Shown here piece by piece: positions 1 through 6,308 of a stretch of 6,997 nt of DNA. Within the stretch, counting starts at the first letter, position 1, and every line of letters starts with the position of its first letter. This DNA comes from Candidatus Segatella mututuai (GTDB lineage Bacteria > Bacteroidota > Bacteroidia > Bacteroidales > Bacteroidaceae). The translations under genes and the position numbers were made by a program. Under the pieces are notes generated by a model, which saw nothing but the letters and a program-made list of their open reading frames with translations, ran no database searches and was not told where the DNA came from. The stretch is taken from positions 1 to 6,997 of the forward strand of contig DJOI01000046.1 of the NCBI GenBank assembly GCA_002439605.1, written 5' to 3'.

Positions 1-60
1 TTATCTCATGGATATTTCATAGTAGAAATATATGTTATTTAGTCTGCAACGGAGAAAAGA

Positions 61-100
61 AAAAGAGGATTCTTCCGAAGAAGAAATCCTCTTTACTTTT
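61..100 (-). terminator. Rho-independent terminator after uxaB
   Basis: Bases 62-75 pair with 80-94 to give a 14-bp stem (10 bp, one bulged A at 84, then 4 bp) closed by the tetraloop CGAA. Read on the minus strand the stem is followed by a T-rich run (TTTTTCTTTTCTCC), as expected for an intrinsic terminator about 35 nt beyond the uxaB stop codon. On the plus strand the stem is followed only by ACTTTTA, so termination is better supported for the minus strand, though it could act in both directions. Confidence 0.82.
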
Positions 101-128
101 ATTGATCTGAAATTTCTGTGTCACACAT

Positions 129-1610
129 TTACAGAATAGTCTTAACAGCTTCGAGCATACCCTTCTCCTGGATGAGGTCGAGGTCTTTCTTGACAAGTTC
201 GGTCAAACCAGGAACGGTCTTGTTCAAGTCTTCTTTCCAGATGTAGTCGAAACCAAGAACACCCTCGGCTACCTTCTGAGTATCGCCTGTAGCCCAAAGC
301 TCCTGCAATTTGTCGATAATCTTCTGGTCGTCCTGTGGCTTGATCTCTGCGCCATCGGCACGCTTGCCACCCTTGTAGTAAGTGATGATGGCAGCCAAAC
401 CGAACACCAAGCCCTGTGGCAACTCGCCCTTGCGCTCCAAATAGATCTTAACGCCTGGGAGGTCGCGAGTCTCATACTTAGGGAATGAGTTGAGCATGAT
501 GCTTGTTACATGGTGGTCAACGAATGGGTTCTCGAAGCGCTCCAATACATCTGAAGCAAACTTCTGGAGCTCGTCCATTGGCAAGTTCAAGGTCTGCATC
601 AGTTCGTCGAACTGTACCTTGTGGATATATTTGCCCAATACAGGGTGCTCGCAAGCATCGCGTACGATGTTGACACCGCTCAAGTATGTTACAGGGCTCA
701 ATACAGTGTGGGGGCCGTTGAGCAAAGTTACCTTACGCTCATGGTATGGTTTCTCGTTGTCGGTGATGAGTACGTGGAGACCAGCCTTGTCTGCTGGGAA
801 CTCTTCCTTCATCTGCTCTACAGTCATGTTCTCGGCCTTCTCAATAACCCAGAGGTGGAAGCTCTCTGCCTTTACTACGAGGTTGTCCTTGTAGCAAACC
901 TTCTGCTGGATTTCCTTGATGGTATCGCGTGGGAAACCAGGAACGATACGGTCTACGAGGGTAGCGCACACATAGCAGTGCTTGGTGAACCACTCCTTGA
1001 AGCCTTCGTAGTCGGCTCCCATGTCGCCCTTCCAAAGCTCAATGTACTGATAGATGCACTCCTTCAGGTGATGACCGTTGAGGAAAATCAACTCGCAAGG
1101 CATCAGGATCATACCCTTTGTTGGGTCGCCCTCGAAGAACTTGTAGCGATGGAACAGCAACTGCACCAACTTGCCTGGGTAAGAAGCTGCAGGAGCATCA
1201 GTAAACTTGCAAGAATCGTCGAAAGCGATACCAGCCTCTGTTGTGTTGGAGATGATGAATCGCATCTCTGGCTGCTCAGCCAAAGCCATGAAAGCTTGGT
1301 TCTGAGAGTATGGGTTGAGTGCACGGCTGATAACGTCGATGCGCTCAAGGGTATTGATAGGCTGACCGTTCTCCTTGCCTTGCAAGTTTACATGGTAGAG
1401 GCAGTCCTGGCCGTTCAGCCAGTCAACCATGCCGCCAGGTAAAGGCTGTACAACAACGACGGAACCGTTGAAGTCGGTCTTCTTGTCCATGTTCCAAACA
1501 ATCCAGTCTACAAATGCGCGAAGGAAGTTGCCCTCGCCAAACTGGATGATTTTCTCAGGCATTACGCTCTTAGGAGCAGTACGCTTGTTCAAAGATTTAA
1601 GCTCTTTCAT
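129..1610 (-). CDS. uxaB: Tagaturonate reductase (altronate oxidoreductase) UxaB
   Basis: Cytoplasmic NAD-dependent enzyme that reduces D-tagaturonate to D-altronate in galacturonate breakdown; altronate is then dehydrated to KDG. The 493-aa product is full length for the family (E. coli UxaB is about 483 aa) and lines up from end to end with what I know of UxaB. The N-terminal nucleotide-binding segment has IIQFGEGNFLRAF at residues 21-33, then SNTTEAGI at 121-128 and the conserved CATLVDRIVPGFPRD at 215-229. The C-terminal domain carries the polyol-dehydrogenase catalytic trio with correct spacing in KVTLLNGPH: K293, N298, H301. The start at 1610 gives the expected N-terminus a few residues before the FGEGNF motif. 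It lies 111 nt downstream of the SDR gene on the same strand, has its own -7-like element in that gap, and ends in a strong terminator. The galacturonate role is inferred from the family; the mannitol/fructuronate relatives differ in these signature stretches. Confidence 0.95.
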   Translation of the reverse strand: MKELKSLNKRTAPKSVMPEKIIQFGEGNFLRAFVDWIVWNMDKKTDFNGSVVVVQPLPGGMVDWLNGQDCLYHVNLQGKENGQPINTLERIDVISRALNPYSQNQAFMALAEQPEMRFIISNTTEAGIAFDDSCKFTDAPAASYPGKLVQLLFHRYKFFEGDPTKGMILMPCELIFLNGHHLKECIYQYIELWKGDMGADYEGFKEWFTKHCYVCATLVDRIVPGFPRDTIKEIQQKVCYKDNLVVKAESFHLWVIEKAENMTVEQMKEEFPADKAGLHVLITDNEKPYHERKVTLLNGPHTVLSPVTYLSGVNIVRDACEHPVLGKYIHKVQFDELMQTLNLPMDELQKFASDVLERFENPFVDHHVTSIMLNSFPKYETRDLPGVKIYLERKGELPQGLVFGLAAIITYYKGGKRADGAEIKPQDDQKIIDKLQELWATGDTQKVAEGVLGFDYIWKEDLNKTVPGLTELVKKDLDLIQEKGMLEAVKTIL

Positions 1611-1652
1611 GATTTGTTTTGCTGTTTATATTGTTTTTAATTATTTACGCTG

Positions 1653-1660
1653 CAAAGGTA
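1653..1660 (-). promoter_or_regulatory. Candidate Bacteroidota -7 element for uxaB
   Basis: On the minus strand TACCTTTG matches the Bacteroidota -7 consensus TAnnTTTG and lies about 42 nt before the uxaB ATG. No TTTG occurs at the usual 19-21 nt upstream (that place reads GTATAT), so the -33 half is missing. The site may be a weak or activator-dependent promoter allowing uxaB to be expressed separately from the SDR gene, or a chance match in AT-rich DNA. Confidence 0.35.
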
Positions 1661-1721
1661 TAAAATAATCCTTTATGTTATATACTTATTTTGCAAAAAT
1701 ATTGCGTAAAGGTTTGCGTTG

Positions 1722-2534
1722 TCACATGGCGAAACTATTGAAGCCGCCATCCACGACAGCCACCGTGCCTGTGACGAATGATGCCGCTTCGCTCATCAGG
1801 TAGTGAATGGTGCCGCAGAGCTCTTCGGGTTTGCCCATGCGCCCGAATGGGGTCTGACGGATTACATCCTGTCCACGCTGCGTATAGGTTCCGTCGGGAT
1901 TAGTAAGAAGGGCTCGGTTCTGTTCCGTGATAAAGAAGCCTGGAGCGATGGCGTTAACCCGGATACCCTCGCCAAATTTCTTGGCTGTCTCGTGGGCCAT
2001 GTATGCAGTGAAGTTGGAAATGCCAGCTTTGGCCGCAGCATAACCGCATACACGGGTCATGGGTCGGAAGGCCGCCATGGAAGAGAAGTTGATGATACTT
2101 CCCTTGCCAGCCTCTACCATGGGCTTCAGAAATACCTGTGTGGGGATGACGGAGCCAGTGAGATTCAAGTTCAGAACAGCCTGGAATTGCTCTGTGTCCA
2201 AGTCGAAGAAAGTCTGGTCGGGACCGATGGTGGCACCCTTCATGTTTCCACCTGCGGCATTGAGTAGTGTGTCTATCTTGCCGTATTTGGCGAGAATATC
2301 TTTGCAGTTCTGTTCTACTTTCTCCTTGTCCATGACATCGGTCTTGAAGAAAGAAGCCTCGCCGCCAGCCTGCTTGATGTCTTCCACGATGGCGTTTCCT
2401 ACTTGTTCCTTACGTCCAAGGATGGCTACCTTGGCTCCTTCGAGTGCCAAATATTTGGCGATAGTCTTTCCCAGCACTCCAGTTCCACCTGTGATTACCA
2501 CTACATAATTCTTAATGTCGAAAAGATTGCTCAT
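1722..2534 (-). CDS. uxuB: SDR-family oxidoreductase, probable D-fructuronate reductase (D-mannonate oxidoreductase)
   Basis: A 270-aa classical short-chain dehydrogenase. The cofactor motif is TGGTGVLG at 15-22 (TGxxGxxG form), followed by the NAAGG motif at 92-96. The catalytic tetrad is visible: N124 in NLNLTG, S152, Y165 and K169 in YAAAK. The segment after catalysis, RVNAIAPGF (192-200), and the C-terminal TGTVAVVDGGF (256-265) are also standard. R41 rather than an acidic residue ends the second strand, so cofactor choice is unclear. The substrate is inferred: SDR enzymes of this kind (for example B. subtilis YjmF/UxuB) reduce fructuronate to mannonate, and the next gene is uxaB, which does the parallel step for galacturonate. 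Another sugar-acid substrate, such as a KduD-like one, cannot be excluded. The start at 2534 gives a normal N-terminus; its leader is very AT-rich with no Shine-Dalgarno. It follows trxB by 73 nt and may be read from its own promoter or by readthrough. Confidence 0.85.
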   Translation of the reverse strand: MSNLFDIKNYVVVITGGTGVLGKTIAKYLALEGAKVAILGRKEQVGNAIVEDIKQAGGEASFFKTDVMDKEKVEQNCKDILAKYGKIDTLLNAAGGNMKGATIGPDQTFFDLDTEQFQAVLNLNLTGSVIPTQVFLKPMVEAGKGSIINFSSMAAFRPMTRVCGYAAAKAGISNFTAYMAHETAKKFGEGIRVNAIAPGFFITEQNRALLTNPDGTYTQRGQDVIRQTPFGRMGKPEELCGTIHYLMSEAASFVTGTVAVVDGGFNSFAM

Positions 2535-2607
2535 ATTTTTTTTAAATTTAAATATTGTTTGAATAATAAATTGCGAAAATTTAGCTCATGTTTGTCGGAT
2601 GAGTAAA

Positions 2608-3543
2608 TTATGACAGTTTTTGCAGATAGCGGTCGGCTTCGATGGCGGCTTTGGCGCCAGAGCCTGCTGCTACGATGCCTTGACGATAAATGGGATCGGC
2701 TACATCGCCTGCGGCAAAGATGCCTGGAAGATTGGTGGTCGCTGTACCGGGGACAACCTTGATGAATCCTTGCTCGTCGAGATTGATATGACCCTTGAAA
2801 AGCTCAGTGTTGGGCTTGTGGCCTATGGCAAGGAAGAAACCATCTATGGCAATGTCGAAAGTCTCCTCATTGGGCTCGCCAAGATGACGCACCAAATGGG
2901 CACCCTCCACGCCATTATCGCCAAAGAGTCCAGTGGTATTGGTTTCGAAGAGTATCTCGATATTCTCTTTTTCCTTGACTCTCTGTTGCATGATTTCGGC
3001 GGCACGCAGGAATGGCTTTCTCACTATCATGTAAACTTTCTTGGCGAGAGATGCCAGATAGAGTGCCTCCTCGCAGGCGGTATCTCCACCGCCCACGACG
3101 GCAACCGTCCGCTTGCGATAGAAGAAGCCGTCGCAGGTGGCACATGCCGAGACTCCCTGCCCCTTGTATTTCTCCTCGTCTTCAAGTCCTAAGTATTTGG
3201 CGGTGGCTCCTGTGGCTATGATGATGGTGTCTGCGGTAAATGTCTTTCCTTCTTCATCCTCCACGCAGTAGGGGCGATTTTCAAAGTCGATGTGTGTGAT
3301 GCTCCCGTCGCGAACCTCAGTGCCGAATCGCTCGGCCTGCTCGCGCATATCCATCATCATCTGGTTGCCGTCCACGCCGTTGGGATAGCCGGGAAAGTTT
3401 TCCACTATGGTGGTTGTTGTTAGCTGTCCGCCTGGTTGCAGGCCTGCGTAGAGGATGGGCTTGAGGTCGGCACGACCAGCATATATGGCTGCCGTGTAAC
3501 CAGCAGGTCCGCTTCCGATGATGAGGGTTTTGATGTGTTCCAT
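2608..3543 (-). CDS. trxB: Thioredoxin reductase TrxB
   Basis: FAD-dependent, NADPH-using disulfide reductase that keeps thioredoxin reduced in the cytoplasm. The 311-aa protein has the N-terminal FAD motif GSGPAG at 10-15, the redox-active disulfide CATC (C134, C137), the NADPH motif GGGDTA at 151-156, the phosphate-binding VRKPFLRA at 174-181 (a variant of HRRxxxRA) and the second FAD motif GIFAAGDV at 274-281. E. coli TrxB is about 321 aa. I chose the ATG at 3543 because MEHIKTLIIGSGPAG is the normal family N-terminus. The frame stays open to 3738, but that extension overlaps queE, is rich in H and R and is not TrxB-like. An ATG at 3576 (11 residues longer) is a less likely alternative. 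It is the last gene of the queD-queE-trxB run, 38 nt after queE. Confidence 0.96.
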   Translation of the reverse strand: MEHIKTLIIGSGPAGYTAAIYAGRADLKPILYAGLQPGGQLTTTTIVENFPGYPNGVDGNQMMMDMREQAERFGTEVRDGSITHIDFENRPYCVEDEEGKTFTADTIIIATGATAKYLGLEDEEKYKGQGVSACATCDGFFYRKRTVAVVGGGDTACEEALYLASLAKKVYMIVRKPFLRAAEIMQQRVKEKENIEILFETNTTGLFGDNGVEGAHLVRHLGEPNEETFDIAIDGFFLAIGHKPNTELFKGHINLDEQGFIKVVPGTATTNLPGIFAAGDVADPIYRQGIVAAGSGAKAAIEADRYLQKLS

Positions 3544-3581
3544 ATTATGATGTTCTTTTGTTGTTAATCTTTTCATTATGG

Positions 3582-4175
3582 TTATTGTATTCCGATTAAT
3601 TTGTGGGTTTGCAGCGAGAGTTGCCATTCGGGATGTTGCTTGATGTAGTCGATGCAATGCTTCATGATGGTGGCGTTTTGCTCGGAATCGCCAGTGTCGC
3701 ATGGCTGCAGATACAGATAGTCTGCTTTCAGATGGCAATAGTCAACGGGACGCTTGCCGTCGAACACGAGCTTGAGTTCGTTGGCATGAGGAATGACGAC
3801 TGGGGCTGGCATGCTGGCAAAGGCAGTCTTTGGCGAGCAGGTTATCCAGTCGATGCCTTGCGGGAGCAGGTGGGTGCCGTTGGTCTCGACAGCAACAAAG
3901 TAACCTGCCTGATGCCAGGCTTCTATGAGGGCTTCGTCAGCCTGGAGGGAAGGTTCTCCTCCTGTCAGTACGATAAACTGGCATTCTCCTCCTGTCTGTC
4001 TGCTCCGCTCCACGATGTCGTGTGCCGTCATCTCCGTGTAGTGCATGAAATCGGTGTCGCAGAAAGGGCACGACAGGTTGCATCCGCTCATTCTGACGAA
4101 GACGGCAGGTCTTCCTGTCCACCTTCCCTCGCCTTGGAGGGAGTAGAATATCTCGTTGACTCTGTAGGTTCTCAT
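3582..4175 (-). CDS. queE: 7-carboxy-7-deazaguanine synthase QueE (radical SAM)
   Basis: Radical-SAM enzyme that rearranges 6-carboxy-5,6,7,8-tetrahydropterin to 7-carboxy-7-deazaguanine, the ring-contraction step of queuosine (preQ0) synthesis. The 197-aa protein begins with YRVNEIFYSLQGEG, the typical substrate-side N-terminus. The [4Fe-4S] cluster motif CNLSCPFC (C32, C36, C39, CxxxCxxC) follows. Further family marks are TGGEP at 71-75 (SAM binding), ETNGT at 97-101, CSPK at 113-116 and the terminal QTHKLIGI at 189-196. The length is normal for the short QueE group. The start ATG has GGAG unusually close upstream. It lies 67 nt after queD, the preceding enzyme in the pathway, and 38 nt before trxB. 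QueC, the next enzyme, is not in the window. Confidence 0.95.
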   Translation of the reverse strand: MRTYRVNEIFYSLQGEGRWTGRPAVFVRMSGCNLSCPFCDTDFMHYTEMTAHDIVERSRQTGGECQFIVLTGGEPSLQADEALIEAWHQAGYFVAVETNGTHLLPQGIDWITCSPKTAFASMPAPVVIPHANELKLVFDGKRPVDYCHLKADYLYLQPCDTGDSEQNATIMKHCIDYIKQHPEWQLSLQTHKLIGIQ

Positions 4176-4205
4176 TCTCCGTATATAAATGTCGATGTTC
4201 TAATT

Positions 4206-4233
4206 GAGTGGTTGCACTCCGTCGTTTCGAGTG
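4206..4233 (-). repeat. Three-part GAGTG/CACTC element between queD and queE
   Basis: In transcript order the gap contains CACTC (4233-4229), GAGTG (4219-4215) and CACTC (4210-4206). The middle part can pair with either outer part: with the first across a 9-nt loop, or with the last across the 4-nt loop CAAC. The stems are only 5 bp, so an mRNA structure is possible but weak. No preQ1 riboswitch of a type I know is recognisable here. Confidence 0.3.
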
Positions 4234-4242
4234 TGCCCCCTG

Positions 4243-4614
4243 TTACTTGACGAGGAATTCTATACCCCTTATTTTCTGTTCGTCGATGACGGTGGCCGTG
4301 TTGCCGAAGCTTTCTATGATGCTAACCTTATAGCACGTGTCGAACTGCTCGACAATCCATTTGCCTATATTCTCCGCAGTAGGGTTGAAGTCGAAAATCT
4401 CGTTGAGGTTGGCATGGTCCATCTTGCTGTGTATGGCTTGCTTGATGTGCGTGAAATCTTCCACCATGCCGTCTTCGTTCAGCCGATTCCTGCTGACGAG
4501 GAAAATTTCTATCTGCCAGTTGTGCCCATGCATGTGGCTGCACTTGCTCTCGTAGCTGAGCTTGAGCGAGTGGGATGCAGATATTTCTAACTTTTTGGAT
4601 ATACAATATATCAT
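4243..4614 (-). CDS. queD: 6-carboxytetrahydropterin synthase QueD
   Basis: Zinc enzyme of the PTPS/QueD family that converts 7,8-dihydroneopterin triphosphate to 6-carboxytetrahydropterin, the step before QueE in queuosine synthesis. The 123-aa protein shows the three zinc ligands H15 (in SASH), H29 and H31 (in HGHNW), the catalytic C25 in SKCSHMHGH, the catalytic pair D66-H67 in MDHANLN, the NPTAEN motif at 77-82 and E101 near the end. E. coli QueD is about 121 aa. I chose the ATG at 4614 because IYCISKKLEISASH is the usual N-terminus; the frame is open to 4683 but that extension crosses the promoter and is not conserved-looking. First gene of the operon, with a roughly 35-nt leader without Shine-Dalgarno sequence. 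Confidence 0.94.
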   Translation of the reverse strand: MIYCISKKLEISASHSLKLSYESKCSHMHGHNWQIEIFLVSRNRLNEDGMVEDFTHIKQAIHSKMDHANLNEIFDFNPTAENIGKWIVEQFDTCYKVSIIESFGNTATVIDEQKIRGIEFLVK

Positions 4615-4653
4615 TATGTGCTTAGTAAAAATATTCTTGTAACTACTGGTATG

Positions 4654-4684
4654 CAAAGATACATCAAATCGACAAAATATCAAA
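4654..4684 (-). promoter_or_regulatory. Bacteroidota sigma-ABfr promoter of queD-queE-trxB
   Basis: On the minus strand TTTG (4684-4681), a 19-nt spacer, and TATCTTTG (4661-4654) match the Bacteroidota consensus TTTG/N19-21/TAnnTTTG without a mismatch. Transcription would begin near 4648, about 35 nt before the queD ATG. This is the best promoter in the window and supports both the operon and the taxonomic assignment. Confidence 0.78.
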
Positions 4685-4970
4685 ATAAATGTGTGATTTA
4701 ATTTAATAAGTGGTGATAAAAACTGAATTGATACATTTTTGTGCTACTTTCTGTGAAGTGGAACACATGTATAAACGACAACGAGACAAAAACGAACCAA
4801 CAAAGCGACAAACTGATGAAAAAGAGATAGAGCATCAGCCTCCACAATGTGTATATACGAGCAGACGACTCTGACACATTATTATATTATAGGGACATCT
4901 TTGCTTCTCAAAACGGGACAGAGGTGTCCCTATATCATATTTTTATTAACATCGTAAATACGCAATTATT
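4685..4970. other. Gene-poor stretch upstream of the integrase remnant
   Basis: Together with the queD leader this makes 356 nt without a recognised gene. It holds an AT-rich part (4685-4740), an A-rich part with four CGA triplets (4771-4815), one short open frame (4767-4874, 35 codons, no homology recognised) and the strong hairpin at 4888-4934. No tRNA and no intact Bacteroidota promoter reading toward the integrase remnant was found. Confidence 0.6.
4888..4934 (+). repeat. Strong inverted repeat / RNA hairpin upstream of integrase remnant
   Basis: TATAGGGACA (4888-4897) and TGTCCCTATA (4925-4934) form a perfect 10-bp inverted repeat. The stem can be extended inward to about 16 bp with two G-U pairs (to 4903/4919), leaving a 15-nt loop. 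A second GGGACA at 4915-4920 can pair with TGTCCC at 4925-4930 across the 4-nt loop GAGG, giving a competing hairpin. It ends 36 nt before the integrase ATG. It could be a leader attenuator, a recombinase binding site or the remains of an element end; it lacks the long T run of a simple terminator. Confidence 0.6.
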
Positions 4971-5293
4971 ATGGCAAGAAACAAGAAAACTTCAGAGTCG
5001 TTGTTCCAATTCATGAACCTCCTCATCGCCCTGTTGCTGAAGAATGGGCAGCTTCGCACCATGCAGCATTACAAGGCAACCCTCAACAGTTACATGCGAG
5101 ATCCAGAAGCAACAAGGACATCACCTTCAAAGATATAGATGCGGAAGAACTGCAATCCTACGATGCATACCTGAAGAACGTAGCAAGGGTATGCGCCAAC
5201 ACAAGTTCCTTCTATCTCTGAATTCTCCGTGCCACCTACAACAAAGCCGTAGCAAAAGGGTTGACTCCTGCTCCACAGCAAAATCCTTTCAAA
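4971..5293 (+). pseudogene. Tyrosine recombinase (integrase) N-terminal remnant, frameshifted and truncated
   Basis: The ATG at 4971 opens a frame reading MARNKKTSESLFQF and then GQLRTMQHYKATLNSYMR, like the start of the core-binding (SAM-like, phage_int_SAM_5-type) domain of Bacteroidota site-specific integrases. That frame stops at TAG 5136-5138. From about 5100 the family pattern continues one base earlier: RSNKDITFKDIDAEEL, then CANTSSFYL. This implies a 1-nt deletion near 5094-5108. In the second frame a TGA at 5219-5221 replaces an arginine expected in FYLRILRATYN (a CGA-to-TGA change would explain it), after which ILRATYNKAVAKGLTP resumes. Recognisable sequence ends at NPFK (about 5293). 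The whole catalytic domain with its R-H-R-Y residues is missing; glycosyltransferase sequence follows at once. Family assignment is from memory of the pattern, not a search. Confidence 0.8.
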
Positions 5294-5301
5294 AATCCTT
5301 T
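5280..5301 (+). repeat. Short direct repeat at the integrase/glycosyltransferase junction
   Basis: AAAATCCTTT occurs at 5280-5289 and again at 5292-5301 (period 12). The first copy encodes the integrase NPF residues (AAT CCT TTC); the second encodes the first strand of the glycosyltransferase (AAA ATC CTT TTC, KILF). Such microhomology at the exact point where one family gives way to the other suggests the two genes were joined by recombination between short matching sequences, though a 10-bp AT-rich match could be chance. Confidence 0.55.
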
Positions 5302-5315
5302 TCTTGGGAGTTTCT

Positions 5316-6308
5316 ATGAAGACAAAAGGAGGCATGGCGGCTGTGCTTGTCTCCTATGATAAATATATCGAGAATATGCGATTTGTCCCGACTTGGAAGT
5401 TGGGCAATAAATTGGTGAAGTTTTGGTATGCGTTGCAAGCGCTGGTAAGGACATGGCTCTTACTTACCTTTGACAAACGAATTAAGATAGTGCATATTCA
5501 TGGAGCAGCCAATGCTTCTTTCGATAGATGCAAGCTGTTTATCCGTCTTGCCAAGAAATGTGGCAAGAAAGTTATTTTGCATGAGCATGCTGCTGATTTC
5601 GTGGAGTACTATCAGAGGGCAGAGGATAAGCAAGGCATTACTGATACTTTGCGGATGTGTGATGCGCTGATAGTCTTGTCGCAATCTTGGAAAGTATATT
5701 TTGCTTCCATTGGCATGGATGAAAGCCGTATTTATGTACTCAACAATATAGTTTCGCCTCCTACACTTCTTCATGAAGAGCATACGGAAGATGAAAAACT
5801 ACATCTGATGTACATGGGAGAGATAAGCAAGCGCAAGGGTGGTTTTGATCTTCTGAAAGCTATTGTTGACAATAAGGGATATTTCAAGGACAAAATTTTG
5901 CTTCGATTGGGAGGCAATGAAGTGGATGGTGACATCAAGGCTTATATTCGTGAGCATGGCTTGTCGGACATAGTTTCATACGAAGGTTGGCTTGCTGGAC
6001 AAAAGAAGATTAATTGTCTGAATTGGGAGGATGTGTATATCTTGCCTTCTTACAATGAAGGATTGCCTATTGCGATTTTGGAGGCAATGGCATATAGCCA
6101 TCCTATCATCTCTACTCCTGTGGGCGGTATTCCTGAGGTTATCAAGACTGGAGAGAATGGCATCTTGGTAAAGTCTGGTGACACTAAGGCTATCACTGAT
6201 GCCATCAAGTATTATATAGAGAATCGAGATGAGGTGAAGAAACAGGGAGATAGGGCTTACCATGTGGTGCAAGACTTCTTCCCAGAAAAAGTGTTTGGAG
6301 AGACTTAA
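5316..6308 (+). CDS. Glycosyltransferase family 4-type protein, start codon lost and C-terminus frameshifted
   Basis: A retaining GT-B glycosyltransferase, probably cytoplasmic and of surface-polysaccharide synthesis; the sugar donor and acceptor cannot be told. From the ATG at 5316 it is 330 aa: MKTKGGMAAVL (donor-site glycine loop), VHIHGAA (63-69 in a count starting at TTG 5304), LHEHAADF, the linker MYMGEISKRKG opening the C-terminal domain, and the catalytic E-x7-E in NEGLPIAILE (E248 and E256 from this start) followed by STPVGGIPEVI and ENGILV. The same frame continues upstream as KILFLGVS (5292-5315), clearly the first beta strand, but no ATG precedes it; only TTG 5304 or ATG 5316 can start, and a stop lies at 5262. 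At the 3' end, a 2-nt duplication (GGAGAC to GGAGAGAC) would explain the early TAA at 6306; the typical tail LKEIYAAM continues out of frame to 6331. The gene is therefore probably a pseudogene or impaired, although the body is intact and GGGAG lies before ATG 5316. Confidence 0.75.
   Translation: MKTKGGMAAVLVSYDKYIENMRFVPTWKLGNKLVKFWYALQALVRTWLLLTFDKRIKIVHIHGAANASFDRCKLFIRLAKKCGKKVILHEHAADFVEYYQRAEDKQGITDTLRMCDALIVLSQSWKVYFASIGMDESRIYVLNNIVSPPTLLHEEHTEDEKLHLMYMGEISKRKGGFDLLKAIVDNKGYFKDKILLRLGGNEVDGDIKAYIREHGLSDIVSYEGWLAGQKKINCLNWEDVYILPSYNEGLPIAILEAMAYSHPIISTPVGGIPEVIKTGENGILVKSGDTKAITDAIKYYIENRDEVKKQGDRAYHVVQDFFPEKVFGET

Noticed and set aside
12..31. ATATTTC/GAAATAT inverted repeat near the left edge
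   Set aside because: A 7-bp AT-rich stem without a T run and without a visible gene to serve.
621..1442. 273-codon plus-strand open frame opposite uxaB
   Set aside because: It is an antisense shadow of a full-length, motif-rich uxaB; its sequence shows no domain I recognise and it has no promoter or ribosome site.
2541..2552. TTTAAATTTAAA palindrome before the SDR gene
   Set aside because: Pure A/T low-complexity sequence in an AT-rich leader; such palindromes are expected by chance.
2585..2603. Possible terminator after trxB (CTCAT/ATGAG)
   Set aside because: The stem is only 5 bp with a 9-nt loop and is followed by CTAAATTTT, too weak to call; transcription may run on into the SDR gene.
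3544..3738. 65-residue N-terminal extension of TrxB
   Set aside because: It overlaps the end of queE, is rich in H and R and precedes the normal TrxB start MEHIKTLIIGSGPAG; it is upstream readthrough of an open frame.
5044..5319. 91-codon plus-strand frame across the integrase remnant
   Set aside because: Integrase-like residues appear in the other two frames in turn; this third frame has no family pattern.
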